A stretch of 64,000 bases of DNA from JBLHZY01 sp047631555 (GCA_047631555.1 JBLHZY010000001.1:744001-808000), one strand, 5' to 3'. Shown: positions 8,628 to 17,417, counted from the stretch's first letter. Numbers and translations: made by a program. The notes: generated by a model not told the origin, from the letters alone.

Positions 8628-9866
8628 ATGCCCGATATCGATCCAAACGCGCCCAATCCGCGCTCAGCGGCAGGCACGGAGCCAAAAGCCGCCCCAAAAA
8701 CAGCGGCAATCATCGTCGCGGCCGGGCGCGGCGCGCGCGCTGGTGGCGATCTTCCCAAACAATGGCAAAGCCTTGCAGGCCGCCCCATCGCCGCCCATAC
8801 GCTGGCCGCCTTTGAGACGCATCCCCAGATCAATCGCATCATTCTTGTCATTCATCCCGATGATAAGAACCACGCGCAATCCATTGAAACATCTGCACAA
8901 ATCGTTTTTGGCCGCGAAGATCGCGCCGGATCGGTTCTGGCCGGGCTTGAGGCGCTCGAGGCGCTTGATGAAGGCCACACCCATGTTTTGATCCATGATG
9001 TTGCCCGCCCGATGATCTCGCAGGCGGTCATATCTGAGGTGATCGGCGCGCTGCTATCCGCGCCCGGCGCCGCCCCCGCCCTTGCCATTACGGATGCGCT
9101 TTGGACGGCAAAGGCGCAAAGCCGCGAAGGCTATGAGGTCTCGGGCACCATGGCGCGCGATGGTTTGTTTCGCGCCCAAACCCCGCAAGGCTTTGAATTA
9201 TCGGCCATTATCGCCGCGCACCGGGCCCATCCGGGCGGCGCTGCGGATGATGTCGAAGTGGCGCGCGCAGCCGGGATGCGCATTGCCATCACCAAAGGCC
9301 GCGAGCAAAACCTAAAAGTGACCCACCCCGAGGATTTCGCTCGGGCAGAACGGATGTTGAAAGAGGATCAAATGGATATACGGCTGGGCAATGGCTATGA
9401 TGTGCACCGGTTTGGCCCCGGAGATCATGTGATCCTCTGCGGCGTGAAAATCGCGCATGATCAAGGGCTTGTGGGGCATTCTGATGCGGATGTGGGCATG
9501 CATGCTTTGACGGATGCGATCTACGGCGCGCTTGCGGATGGCGATATTGGCCGCCATTTCCCGCCTTCTGATCCTCAATGGAAGGGCGCCGCCTCTGAGA
9601 TATTCCTCGCACATGCCATGGAACGCGCCCGCGCCCGCGGATTTTCGCTTGGTAACGCAGATGTAACTCTAATCTGCGAAGAACCAAAGATAACGCCCCA
9701 TGCGGGCAAAATGATGGAGGCTTTGGCGGGCATTTTGAACGTTGAGCAAGGACGCATTTCGGTGAAAGCCACAACATCTGAGCAGCTCGGCTTTACCGGG
9801 CGCAAAGAAGGGATCGCAGCGATTGCAACCGCGAGCCTCATCAATGCGCGCGGGGTATCCGCATGA
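8628..9866 (+). CDS. ispDF: IspDF, bifunctional MEP-pathway enzyme
   Basis: A 412-residue fusion. The N-terminal IspD part (about residues 20-215; AAGRGARAGGDLPKQWQ nucleotide-binding motif, VLIHDVARPMI) makes CDP-methylerythritol from MEP and CTP. The C-terminal IspF part (from about residue 250; RLGNGYDVHRFGPGDHV with metal ligands, GHSDADVGMHALTDA) forms the cyclic diphosphate. The fusion is common in alphaproteobacteria. The start at 8628 (MPDIDPNAP) is chosen because GGAGG lies a few bases upstream; an earlier in-frame ATG at 8574 has no such site. The stop overlaps the pgpA start (ATGA). Confidence 0.96.
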   Translation: MPDIDPNAPNPRSAAGTEPKAAPKTAAIIVAAGRGARAGGDLPKQWQSLAGRPIAAHTLAAFETHPQINRIILVIHPDDKNHAQSIETSAQIVFGREDRAGSVLAGLEALEALDEGHTHVLIHDVARPMISQAVISEVIGALLSAPGAAPALAITDALWTAKAQSREGYEVSGTMARDGLFRAQTPQGFELSAIIAAHRAHPGGAADDVEVARAAGMRIAITKGREQNLKVTHPEDFARAERMLKEDQMDIRLGNGYDVHRFGPGDHVILCGVKIAHDQGLVGHSDADVGMHALTDAIYGALADGDIGRHFPPSDPQWKGAASEIFLAHAMERARARGFSLGNADVTLICEEPKITPHAGKMMEALAGILNVEQGRISVKATTSEQLGFTGRKEGIAAIATASLINARGVSA

Positions 9867-10360
9867 AACGCTTTGCCCGCATGATCGCGACGGTCTTTTA
9901 CGTTGGAACCCTGCGCCCTGCGCCGGGCACTTGGGGCTCGGCGGCGGCGCTTCCCTTGATGTGGCTGCTGCACCAATTGGGCGGCTTTCCTCTTGTTGTC
10001 CTCGCCACTTTGGCGGTTTTTGCGCTTGGCTGGTGGGCGACGATTGAAGCGACGCGGGGCGAGGCCGATCACGACCCTTCCGAGATCGTGATTGATGAGG
10101 TTGCGGGGCAATGGCTTGCGCTTTGGCCCGTTTCTTATGGGGCGATGTTCATGGGCGCGGATGTTTTGGCGCTTTGGCCCGGCTGGATCGCCGGATTTGT
10201 GCTGTTTCGCCTCTATGACATAACAAAGCCCGGCCCCGTCGGCTGGGCAGATCGCAAACATACGCCGCTTGGGGTGATGCTTGACGATATGGTCGCGGGG
10301 CTTCTGGCCGCGCTCACGGTAATTGCGCTTGGCGCGCTATGGCACGGATTTATGATATGA
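9863..10360 (+). CDS. pgpA: Phosphatidylglycerophosphatase A
   Basis: A 165-residue PgpA-family integral membrane protein with four hydrophobic helices. It dephosphorylates phosphatidylglycerol phosphate in the last step of phosphatidylglycerol synthesis. Visible motifs are the N-terminal PAPGTWGSAAALP segment, the acidic EIVIDEVAGQW motif and LDDMVAG near the C-terminus. ATGA overlaps link it to ispDF upstream and to the CinA-type gene downstream, so the three genes form one translationally coupled operon. Confidence 0.94.
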   Translation: MKRFARMIATVFYVGTLRPAPGTWGSAAALPLMWLLHQLGGFPLVVLATLAVFALGWWATIEATRGEADHDPSEIVIDEVAGQWLALWPVSYGAMFMGADVLALWPGWIAGFVLFRLYDITKPGPVGWADRKHTPLGVMLDDMVAGLLAALTVIALGALWHGFMI

Positions 10361-10839
10361 GCGCACAATTCTCGGTCGAAGAAATTCTTGAAGAAGCCCG
10401 CGCGCAGGGCTGGAAAATCGCTGTGGCCGAGAGCTGTACGGGCGGGCTTTTGGGCGCGGCGCTTACCGAAATACCCGGCTCATCGGATGTCTTTGAAGCG
10501 GGGTTCACCACCTATTCCAACGCGGCGAAAAAATCCATGCTTGGCGTCCAAGAAATGACGCTGGCGAAATACGGCGCGGTCAGCCAAGCGGTTGCCCGCC
10601 AAATGGCCGCGGGCGCAATCACCTTTAGCAACGCCCAAATCGCCATCGCAATTACCGGGATCGCCGGTCCCGGCGGATCGGACCACAAGCCCGAGGGGCG
10701 CGTTTGTTTTGCTGTGGCGGCACCGGATTATACCTTTGCCGAAACGGTTGAATTTGGCGCGATCGGGCGCGATGCGGTGCGCAATGCCAGCGTCGATCAC
10801 GCGCTCAAACTGCTGATGGATGCGATGATACAAGACTAG
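10357..10839 (+). CDS. CinA-type nicotinamide-nucleotide amidohydrolase (PncC)
   Basis: A 160-residue stand-alone CinA C-terminal domain, which deamidates nicotinamide mononucleotide to nicotinate mononucleotide and recycles pyridine nucleotides. Family motifs are VAESCTGGLLGAALTEIPGSSDVFEAGFTTYSN near the N-terminus and AITGIAGPGGSD in the middle. The start at 10357 (MSAQFSVEE) overlaps the pgpA stop as ATGA; a start 18 bases earlier would lie inside pgpA. A GC-rich dyad (10856-10864 with 10876-10884) follows the stop but lacks a T-run, so termination there is uncertain. Confidence 0.92.
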   Translation: MSAQFSVEEILEEARAQGWKIAVAESCTGGLLGAALTEIPGSSDVFEAGFTTYSNAAKKSMLGVQEMTLAKYGAVSQAVARQMAAGAITFSNAQIAIAITGIAGPGGSDHKPEGRVCFAVAAPDYTFAETVEFGAIGRDAVRNASVDHALKLLMDAMIQD

Positions 10840-11074
10840 CCCTAAGCCCCGTCGCGCGCCGCGCTGCCGGCCCGCGCGCGGCGCTCTGCCCCGCCCTCCA
10901 AGCTTCACAAAGCGCCCAGATAGTGAGCATTACCCATCTATCCTGCGCATTTTTTGTGCGTTTTGCGGATTGCTCAGTTTTTCAGCGCCATGAAGCCCCA
11001 AACGCCCCTTTCTTTTGCGCCCCAAAGACGCTTTGACCCCTCAAAACGAAAACGCACAACCTTTGGAGGGGAAT

Positions 11075-12256
11075 ATGGTCGGAGCGGATACAGCCTGGAT
11101 TATCATGGCCACGGCGCTGGTACTTTTCATGACATTACCGGGGCTCGCGCTGTTTTACGGCGGGCTTGTTCGGGCGCGCAACGTGCTCAGCGTCTTTATG
11201 CATTGCTACGCGATTGCCTGCGCGATGAGCATTGCTTGGTTTGCCCTTGGCTACTCAATCGCTTTTGGCGAGGGCAATGCCTTTTGGGGCGGGCTGAACA
11301 AAGCCTTCCTAAGCGGGATCACCGCCGATACGCTTTCTGGCACCATCCCTGAAGTGCTGTTCTTTGCCTTTCAGATGACCTTCGCCATCATCACGCCTGC
11401 GCTGATCGTCGGCGCCTATGTCGAGCGGATTTCCTTTGGCTTTGTTGTGCTCTTCTCGACGCTTTGGATGCTGATCTGTTACGCGCCTGTGGCCCATTGG
11501 ATTTGGGGCGGCGGCATGCTTGCGGATGGCGGGATTTTCGGCGCCATCGGTGCGCGCGATTTTGCTGGCGGCATCGTGGTGCATGAAACGGCAGGCCTTG
11601 CGGCCCTCGTGATTGCGGTGATGCTTGGCGCACGCAAAGTGAAAAACAAACCGCCCCATAACCCGGGCTATGTGATGATCGGTGCGGCGATGCTTTGGGT
11701 CGGCTGGTTCGGCTTTAACGGCGGCTCGCAACTTGCAGCCGACGGCGGCGCGGCGATGGCCATCACAGTTACCCATATCTCAGCCGCTATGGCCTCGCTC
11801 ACTTGGGCGCTTTGGGAACGCATCCGCTTTGGCAAAGCCTCCCTCGTTGGCATCGTCACCGGAACAATCGCAGGCCTTGCTTCGATCACGCCCGCCTCGG
11901 GCTATGTGACCCCGATCCAAGCCATGATCATCGGCGCGGTTGCAGGCATTCTGTGCCAAGAAGCCGTCGGCCTGATCCGCAACAAGTTCAAGATCGACGA
12001 CACGCTCGATGTTTTCGCAGTGCACGGCGTTGGCGGGATTTTCGGGACGATCATGATCGCCGCCTTTGTCGAGGATAGCACATGGATCGCCCAACTTGGC
12101 GCGCTGGCTGTGGTTGGTATCTGGACGATTGCGATCACAGTGATCCTCGTTCTGGTCACGCGCATGTTTGTGACCTTCCGGGTCAATGCCGAGACCGAAC
12201 AAGCCGGGCTCGACATCACCCAACACGGCGAAAGCGCCTACGATCACGTCTCTTAA
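11075..12256 (+). CDS. amtB: Ammonium transporter AmtB
   Basis: A 393-residue Amt/Rh channel protein with about eleven hydrophobic helices. Family segments include LFYGGLVRARNVLS in the first helix, the pore histidine in GGIVVHETAG, GWFGFNGGSQLA, and the second pore histidine in DVFAVHGVGGIFGT. The start at 11075 (MVGADTAWII) has GGAGGGG just upstream. No glnK (PII) gene accompanies it, although most bacteria pair the two. Upstream (10946-10960) is a short dyad around a T-run (CGCA-T6-G-TGCG) that could be a regulator site. Expression is expected to answer to NtrBC. Confidence 0.95.
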   Translation: MVGADTAWIIMATALVLFMTLPGLALFYGGLVRARNVLSVFMHCYAIACAMSIAWFALGYSIAFGEGNAFWGGLNKAFLSGITADTLSGTIPEVLFFAFQMTFAIITPALIVGAYVERISFGFVVLFSTLWMLICYAPVAHWIWGGGMLADGGIFGAIGARDFAGGIVVHETAGLAALVIAVMLGARKVKNKPPHNPGYVMIGAAMLWVGWFGFNGGSQLAADGGAAMAITVTHISAAMASLTWALWERIRFGKASLVGIVTGTIAGLASITPASGYVTPIQAMIIGAVAGILCQEAVGLIRNKFKIDDTLDVFAVHGVGGIFGTIMIAAFVEDSTWIAQLGALAVVGIWTIAITVILVLVTRMFVTFRVNAETEQAGLDITQHGESAYDHVS

Positions 12257-12275
12257 GGCGCTCTAAACAAAAAGA

Positions 12276-12311
12276 AAAACGGCCAGTCCTTGCAACGGGG
12301 CTGGCCGTTTT
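12276..12311. terminator. Bidirectional rho-independent terminator
   Basis: AAAACGGCCAG and CTGGCCGTTTT form an 11-bp perfect stem around a 14-base loop, with A-rich sequence on one side and T-rich on the other. It lies between convergent amtB and the COQ10-like gene and can end both transcripts. Confidence 0.9.
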
Positions 12312-12337
12312 TCATTCTTCAAAACGCGTGGATGCGC

Positions 12338-12793
12338 CTAAACAGAAGCCCCATAAAGCGCCTTGGCCCGCGTCTCATAGGCCCGCACGATCCGCTGCAT
12401 CGCCTCGTTGAACACAACGCCAATGACCTTCTGCAAGATCACATTCTTAAACTCGTAATCGACGAAGAATTTGACCTCGCAACCGCCCTCATCAAGATCA
12501 GCAAAATCCCACCGCGCGATCAAATGCTTAAACGGCCCGTCCAGATATTCCGTATCAATCCGATGCGTGGCGGGCCACATCGTCACCCGGCTGCCAAAGC
12601 GCTCGCGAAACACCTTAAAGGAGACGACCAAATCCGCCTCCATTATGCTGTGATCAGCATGCTCAGTCGTCGAGCGGATGCGCGCGGCCGAAATCCACGG
12701 CAGATATTCAGGGTATTTCGCCACATCCGCCACCAGATCATACATCTGGCGCGCACTATAGGGCATCACTCGGGTCTCATTATGTGTGGTCAT
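12338..12793 (-). CDS. COQ10/RatA-family START-domain protein
   Basis: A 151-residue polyketide-cyclase/START-like protein starting at 12793 (MTTHNETRVMPYS). The signature is YSARQMYDLVADVAKYPEYLPWISAARI near the N-terminus with a helix-grip fold. Bacterial members are named RatA after the Escherichia coli protein that blocks 70S assembly, but in alphaproteobacteria the closer role is that of mitochondrial COQ10, a ubiquinone-binding chaperone for respiration. No antitoxin gene sits beside it, so the toxin name is not supported here. hpt is divergent, 68 bases away. Confidence 0.88.
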   Translation of the reverse strand: MTTHNETRVMPYSARQMYDLVADVAKYPEYLPWISAARIRSTTEHADHSIMEADLVVSFKVFRERFGSRVTMWPATHRIDTEYLDGPFKHLIARWDFADLDEGGCEVKFFVDYEFKNVILQKVIGVVFNEAMQRIVRAYETRAKALYGASV

Positions 12794-12861
12794 TGGGCCA
12801 TCTGCTTGGTGACATTCGCCCCCGATCAACTAAACTGAGGCGGGAAATGCAAGGGGGTGAC

Positions 12862-13440
12862 ATGCCGCAGCGCGACTATGTGATAGATCGAATGATTTCG
12901 GCCAAGGCCATTGCGGCGCGGATTGAGGAGCTCGCCCGCAATATCCGCGACCATTATGCAGATACGGATAAGCTTGTTGTGGTCGGGCTTTTGCGCGGCT
13001 CGTTTGTCTTTATCGCCGATCTGGTGCGCGAATTGGACCTGCCAGTTGAGGTCGATTTCTTGGAGGCCTCCTCTTATGGCGACTCCATGCATTCCTCGCG
13101 AGAAGTCCGCATTCTCAAGGACTTACGCGGCGAAATTTCGGGGCGCGATGTGCTCGTCGTTGAGGATATTGTCGATACGGGCCACACGTTGACCCATGTG
13201 ATGAGCCTGTTGAATTCGCGCCACCCTGCCCGGATTGAAACCATCGCCCTGCTCGACAAACCAACAAGGCGCGAGGTGCCCTTCAAGGCCACATGGACGG
13301 GTTTTGAAATCCCGGATGAATTCGTCGTTGGCTACGGAATTGATTTTGCGCAGCGCAACCGCAACCTGCCCTATATCGGCAAAGTCCGCTTTACCGGCGA
13401 TGAGGCAGGCGCCAAAAAGACAGCTGAGGCGGTAAAGTGA
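12862..13440 (+). CDS. hpt: Hypoxanthine phosphoribosyltransferase
   Basis: A 192-residue type I phosphoribosyltransferase that converts hypoxanthine (and usually guanine) plus PRPP to the nucleotide in purine salvage. The PRPP-binding motif is VLVVEDIVDTGHTL near residue 100, preceded by GLLRGSFVFIADLVREL; the purine-ring region is KATWTGFEIPDEFVVGYGIDFAQRNRNLPYIG. The start at 12862 (MPQRDYVID) is chosen for the AGGGGGTGAC directly upstream; a longer in-frame reading from 12784 would overlap the divergent gene. The stop overlaps the GTG of the next small gene (GTGA). Confidence 0.94.
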   Translation: MPQRDYVIDRMISAKAIAARIEELARNIRDHYADTDKLVVVGLLRGSFVFIADLVRELDLPVEVDFLEASSYGDSMHSSREVRILKDLRGEISGRDVLVVEDIVDTGHTLTHVMSLLNSRHPARIETIALLDKPTRREVPFKATWTGFEIPDEFVVGYGIDFAQRNRNLPYIGKVRFTGDEAGAKKTAEAVK

Positions 13441-13616
13441 ACCCGCGCTGGTTCTTGCGCGCCTCAAAACTCGCGCGCAATCCGCCCTCGTGGAAACGGG
13501 TCGTGCTTGGGGCCGCGGTGATTGCGATGTGCCTTGCGCTTGTCGGGGTCGAGTATTTCATCGGCTGGCCAGATTTTTTAACACTGGATCGCCCGCCGCG
13601 CGGCATTGGTCGCTAG
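13437..13616 (+). CDS. 59-residue single-pass membrane protein
   Basis: Reading from the GTG at 13437 gives MNPRWFLRASKLARNPPSWK, then a hydrophobic helix (about residues 20-42) and a short tail ending RGIGR before the TAG at 13614. The basic N-terminus predicts that it stays in the cytoplasm. The GTGA overlap with hpt implies translational coupling, and cytochrome c starts 22 bases after its stop. Small proteins of this type, with an N-terminal RNPPSWKR-like motif, are to my recollection common beside these genes in Rhodobacterales, function unknown. Automatic callers easily miss it because of its size and GTG start. Confidence 0.75.
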   Translation: MNPRWFLRASKLARNPPSWKRVVLGAAVIAMCLALVGVEYFIGWPDFLTLDRPPRGIGR

Positions 13617-13638
13617 TCAACTTTTAGAGGTACATGAG

Positions 13639-14523
13639 ATGAAAAGAACCCTGCGCCGCCTGTTTGCTTTGGCTGTTGTGGCCGCCATCGCCGCTTGGTT
13701 TCTTACCGCGCCAAAAGTTGCTGATCCGGCAATTGTCGCGGGCATAACCCCTGATCTTGCCCTAGGCGAGCGGGCCTTTATTGCGGGCGGCTGTAGCTCT
13801 TGCCATGCAGCGGAAGGGGCCGAAGACCGGCTGACATTGTCTGGCGGCATGGCGCTAAAATCCCCCTTCGGAACCTTCTATGCGCCAAATATTTCCCCAT
13901 CAGATCAAGGGATTGGCGGCTGGAGCGCGCTAGATTTGATCAATGCGATGCAATACGGAACATCCCCAGAGGGCAAGCATTACTTTCCGGCTTTTCCCTA
14001 TACTTCCTATCAAAACGCCCGGCCCGAGCAGCTCGTTTCGCTCCATGCCTATATGCAAACCCTGCCCAAAGATGCCACGCCTTCGCGCGCCCATGATGTG
14101 GGCTTTCCATTCAATATCCGGCGCAGCTTGGGCGGCTGGAAACTGCTGTTTATGCGCAAAGGATGGGTCGTTGATCCCGGCGATCTGACCGACGAAGAAA
14201 AACGCGGCCGCTACCTTGCCGCAGCGCTTGGCCACTGCGCCGAATGCCACACGCCGCGCAATTTCCTTGGTGGAGCAAAGCGCAGCAAATGGCTGTCCGG
14301 CGCGCCAAACCCAGCGGGCAAAGGCGAAATCCCCAACATAACGCCGGGCGGGCTTGATTGGTCCGAAGACGAAATCGTCGAGTATCTCACATCCGGCTTC
14401 ACGCCCGATTTTGATACAGTGGGCGGCCATATGACGGCTGTTGTTGAGAACTTCGCGCAACTTCCCGAAAAAGACCGCGCCGCAATCGCCGCCTATCTCA
14501 AACGGGTGCCCGCGCAGCCTTAA
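13639..14523 (+). CDS. Diheme c-type cytochrome, membrane-anchored or periplasmic
   Basis: A 294-residue protein starting at 13639 (MKRTLRRLFALAVVAAIAAWF), with a basic N-terminus and hydrophobic signal/anchor. Two CxxCH heme sites are visible: GCSSCHAAEG (Cys52-His56) and HCAECHTPRN (Cys198-His202). The pattern of two class-I cytochrome c domains resembles electron-transfer subunits of periplasmic dehydrogenases, with NISPSDQGIGGWS and NITPGGLDWSEDEIVEYL as paired repeats. No dehydrogenase catalytic subunit is adjacent, so its partner is unknown. Confidence 0.88.
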   Translation: MKRTLRRLFALAVVAAIAAWFLTAPKVADPAIVAGITPDLALGERAFIAGGCSSCHAAEGAEDRLTLSGGMALKSPFGTFYAPNISPSDQGIGGWSALDLINAMQYGTSPEGKHYFPAFPYTSYQNARPEQLVSLHAYMQTLPKDATPSRAHDVGFPFNIRRSLGGWKLLFMRKGWVVDPGDLTDEEKRGRYLAAALGHCAECHTPRNFLGGAKRSKWLSGAPNPAGKGEIPNITPGGLDWSEDEIVEYLTSGFTPDFDTVGGHMTAVVENFAQLPEKDRAAIAAYLKRVPAQP

Positions 14524-14562
14524 AGCTCATCAAAATAAGCCTACAAGCCACTGATATTTGGA

Positions 14563-15516
14563 TTAACCGCGGCTAAGCTTGGCCAAACGTGCCGCGCGAA
14601 GGCGGGCAAAATCATCGCCGGCATGATAAGATGAGCGCGTCAGCGGGGTTGCCGAGACCATCAAGAAGCCTTTGCCAAAAGCGGCCTTTTCATAGGCGGC
14701 AAATTCCTCGGGCGTGACGAAGCGATCAACCGCGTGGTGCTTTGGCGTGGGCTGGAGATACTGCCCGATTGTCAGAAAATCGATGTCAGCCGCGCGCATG
14801 TCTTCCATCACCTGCATGACCGCTTGGCGATCTTCCCCAAGCCCAACCATGATGCCGGATTTGGTAAACATGCTTGGATCAAGCTCCTTGACCCGCTGCA
14901 AAAGCCGCAAGGAATGGAAATACCGCGCGCCGGGGCGCACTTCGGGATAAAGCCCGGGGACCGTTTCAAGATTGTGATTGAACACATCCGGCTTGGCCGC
15001 AACGACCTCTTCCAGCGCTTCTGGCGCGCATTTGATGAAATCGGGCGTTAGAATTTCGATTGTTGTATCAGGGGCTTGGCGGCGAATGGCGCGGATCGTC
15101 TGGGCAAAATGCGCAGCCCCCCCATCCTCAACATCATCGCGATCGACAGAGGTAATCACCACATGGTTCAGCCCGAGCTTTTTGACCGCGTCGGCCACGC
15201 GCCCCGGCTCAAACACATCGAGATCCTCAGGCGGCTTGCCGGTCGCAATATTGCAGAAGGTACAAGCGCGGGTGCAAACCTCGCCCATAATCATCATCGT
15301 GGCATGGCCCTGCGACCAGCATTCGCCAACATTCGGGCAGCCCGCCTCTTCGCAAACGGTCGTTAACTTATGCTCGCGCATGATCGCGTGGGTCTTGGCA
15401 TAACCGGGCCCGCCGGGCGCTTTAACGCGGATCCAGCTTGGCTTTTTGGGCTGCGCATTGTCAGCGCGATGCGCCTTTTCAGGATGCCGCTCGCCGGGAA
15501 TTTTCAGATCACGCAT
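14563..15516 (-). CDS. lipA: Lipoyl synthase
   Basis: A 317-residue radical-SAM enzyme that inserts two sulfurs into octanoyl groups on lipoyl domains. The auxiliary cluster cysteines are in TVCEEAGCPNVGECW and the radical-SAM cluster in CTRACTFCNIATG; the C-terminal RSSYHA motif is also present. The start at 15516 (MRDLKIPGERHPEKAHR) is chosen for the AAAGGAGT site upstream; an in-frame extension to 15609 has no family similarity. The preceding plus-strand gene converges on it. Confidence 0.96.
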   Translation of the reverse strand: MRDLKIPGERHPEKAHRADNAQPKKPSWIRVKAPGGPGYAKTHAIMREHKLTTVCEEAGCPNVGECWSQGHATMMIMGEVCTRACTFCNIATGKPPEDLDVFEPGRVADAVKKLGLNHVVITSVDRDDVEDGGAAHFAQTIRAIRRQAPDTTIEILTPDFIKCAPEALEEVVAAKPDVFNHNLETVPGLYPEVRPGARYFHSLRLLQRVKELDPSMFTKSGIMVGLGEDRQAVMQVMEDMRAADIDFLTIGQYLQPTPKHHAVDRFVTPEEFAAYEKAAFGKGFLMVSATPLTRSSYHAGDDFARLRAARLAKLSRG

Positions 15517-15700
15517 GTTGCACTCCTTTGCCTCATATATAGCCATAGCGATGGTTAATGTAACGTTCAAACACTGCCTTTGCTGCACATGCGAGAAAAT
15601 TCGCCCCAAACGGTTGAACCCACCCTAAGAATCGTTCTACCCCGCCCTCAAGAGCGCCCAAATGGCGCGCGATTTACGTTGATTTTGAGGATACCACGAC

Positions 15701-16249
15701 ATGAAAAACGGCCAGAAACTTCCCCAAGTAACTTTCCACACCCGCGTACGCGATGAAGCCATCGGCGGCGACAATCCATTCCGCTGGGAAGACAAAACAA
15801 CAGCCGATTATTTCGCTGGCAAACGGGTCGTTCTCTTTGCTCTGCCCGGCGCCTTTACCCCCACATGCTCGACCTTTCAACTGCCCGGATTTGAGGACGG
15901 TTTTGCCGATTTCGCCGCCCATGGGATCGACGAAATTTACTGCCTCTCGGTCAACGATTCCTTCGTGATGAACCAATGGGTTAAGGCGCAAGGGATCAAA
16001 AACATCAAAGTCATCCCTGACGGCGCGGGCGAATTTACCCGCCGCATGGGCATGCTCGTGCGCAAGGACAATCTGGGCTTTGGCCTGCGCTCTTGGCGCT
16101 ATGCGGCTGTGGTGAATAACGGCCAGATCGAAGCTTGGTTTGAAGAGCCCGGCTTGGCCGACAATCACGGCGAAGATCCCTATGGCGTCTCCTCGCCCGA
16201 GACGGTTTTGAGCTACCTTTCTGAGGCCTCAAAAGAAGTCGCGGCGTAA
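15701..16249 (+). CDS. Peroxiredoxin of the Prx5 type
   Basis: A 182-residue peroxiredoxin. The peroxidatic cysteine is Cys56 in LPGAFTPTCSTFQLPGFE, the hallmark of the Prx5 (PrxII/AhpE-like redoxin) subfamily, followed by INEIYCLSVND-like sequence and RRMGMLVRKDNLGFGLRSWRYA. It reduces hydrogen peroxide and organic peroxides with glutathione/glutaredoxin or thioredoxin. It sits next to oxyR and katA, so it is probably part of the local peroxide-defence set, although its orientation means a separate promoter. Confidence 0.92.
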   Translation: MKNGQKLPQVTFHTRVRDEAIGGDNPFRWEDKTTADYFAGKRVVLFALPGAFTPTCSTFQLPGFEDGFADFAAHGIDEIYCLSVNDSFVMNQWVKAQGIKNIKVIPDGAGEFTRRMGMLVRKDNLGFGLRSWRYAAVVNNGQIEAWFEEPGLADNHGEDPYGVSSPETVLSYLSEASKEVAA

Positions 16250-16270
16250 GCCAAGCCTCTTTGAATTCTG

Positions 16271-16304
16271 AAACGGCCCGAACGCAAGAGCGCTTGGGCC
16301 GTTT
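16271..16304 (+). terminator. Rho-independent terminator of the peroxiredoxin gene
   Basis: AAACGGCCC pairs with GGGCCGTTT around a 16-base loop and is followed by a T-run. It lies 22 bases after the stop codon, between convergent genes. Confidence 0.85.
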
Positions 16305-16366
16305 TTCTTTGCAGACGCAGCAATCTATCGATCAAAATCCGCACGCATAGCGGGGTTTCCCCAGGC

Positions 16367-17305
16367 TCATAGCGGATCGCAAGCCTGCGCGCCCTGTTCA
16401 AGCAGCGCCGCCCCCGCCTCGGCCAGCAAATCGCCAAGCTCGCCAAACCATCCCGCATCCTCGCTGCTTTTGCGCCGCACCAAAGCAATCCTGCGCCGCG
16501 GCTCGGGCGCGCGAAACCGCATCAAGGCAAGCGAAGGCGCGGCTTGGCTTTCAGTGCGCAGGGCAATTTGCGGCAAAAACGTCAGGCCAAACCCTTCGGC
16601 GACAAGCCCTGCCAAAGTCGCCAAAGACGAGGCCCCAAGATCAACCCGCGCCGCGCGCCGATCCAGCCCGCAAACCTCAAGCGCCTGATCGCCAAGGCAA
16701 TGCCCCTCATCGAGCAACAACAGCTGATCTTGGGGAATATGGGTCGGGCGCAAAGCCTCGCCCTGCTCGCGCAAGCCCGCAATTCGCGCCGCCGATCCGG
16801 CCAAAACAAAGCGATCCTCAAACAGCGCGCGCACCTCAAGCCCGGCCTGCGCAATCGGCAAGGACAAGACCGCCGCATCGATCCGCCCCTGCGCCAATTC
16901 ACCAAGCAAAATCTCGGTCTGGGCCTCGTGAACGCGAATTTCAAGCGACAGATCGGCGGCGCGAATGCGGGTCAGCGCTTGGGGCAAAAGATAGGGCGCA
17001 ATCGTCGGGATCACCCCCAATGTCAGCCGCCCGGCCAAGCCAGATTGAAGGCGCACCGCCTGTTTCAATGCGCGGGAATCAGCCAACAGCTTTTGCGCCC
17101 GTTCAAGCACGATTTGCCCCGCACGGGTCAGGCGAATATCGCGCGGCAATCGCTCAATCAATTGCGCCTCAAGGCGGGTCTCCAACTCTTTGATCTGAAT
17201 GGATAAAGCTGGTTGAGAAATATTAACCCGCGCCGCCGCGACGCTAAACGAGCGGGTTTCGGCGAGGGCTTCAAAATAGCTGAGCTGGCGCAGAGTGATA
17301 TCCAT
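16367..17305 (-). CDS. oxyR: OxyR, peroxide-sensing LysR-type regulator
   Basis: A 312-residue LysR protein with N-terminal winged helix-turn-helix (FSVAAARVNISQPALSIQIKELE). The OxyR signature is LDEGHCLGDQALEVC, with Cys203 and Cys212 at the same nine-residue spacing as the redox pair Cys199/Cys208 of E. coli OxyR; disulfide formation switches it to an activator. It is divergent from katA, its classic target, with 112 bases between the two starts. The match at both cysteines makes the assignment firm. Confidence 0.95.
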   Translation of the reverse strand: MDITLRQLSYFEALAETRSFSVAAARVNISQPALSIQIKELETRLEAQLIERLPRDIRLTRAGQIVLERAQKLLADSRALKQAVRLQSGLAGRLTLGVIPTIAPYLLPQALTRIRAADLSLEIRVHEAQTEILLGELAQGRIDAAVLSLPIAQAGLEVRALFEDRFVLAGSAARIAGLREQGEALRPTHIPQDQLLLLDEGHCLGDQALEVCGLDRRAARVDLGASSLATLAGLVAEGFGLTFLPQIALRTESQAAPSLALMRFRAPEPRRRIALVRRKSSEDAGWFGELGDLLAEAGAALLEQGAQACDPL

Positions 17306-17417
17306 ATCTTTAAACTATACTTACGCCTAAAAATTGCAATTTCAAATTATCCAAACCAACGCGCATCATGGTCTTAACACGAACAAAATAGCCAAAAAGC
17401 AGCCATTGGAGGGCCCC
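17306..17417. promoter_or_regulatory. oxyR-katA divergent control region
   Basis: This 112-base AT-rich gap carries both promoters and is the expected place for OxyR tetramer binding. ATAnnnT-like half-sites are visible around 17320-17350 (aaactatactt, caattctaaat-like spacing), but no clear four-part site can be fixed by eye. GGAGG lies just before the katA start. Confidence 0.55.

Noticed and set aside
12338..12793. RatA toxin of a type II toxin-antitoxin system
   Set aside because: There is no RatB-like partner next to the gene; the alphaproteobacterial family is better explained as COQ10-like.
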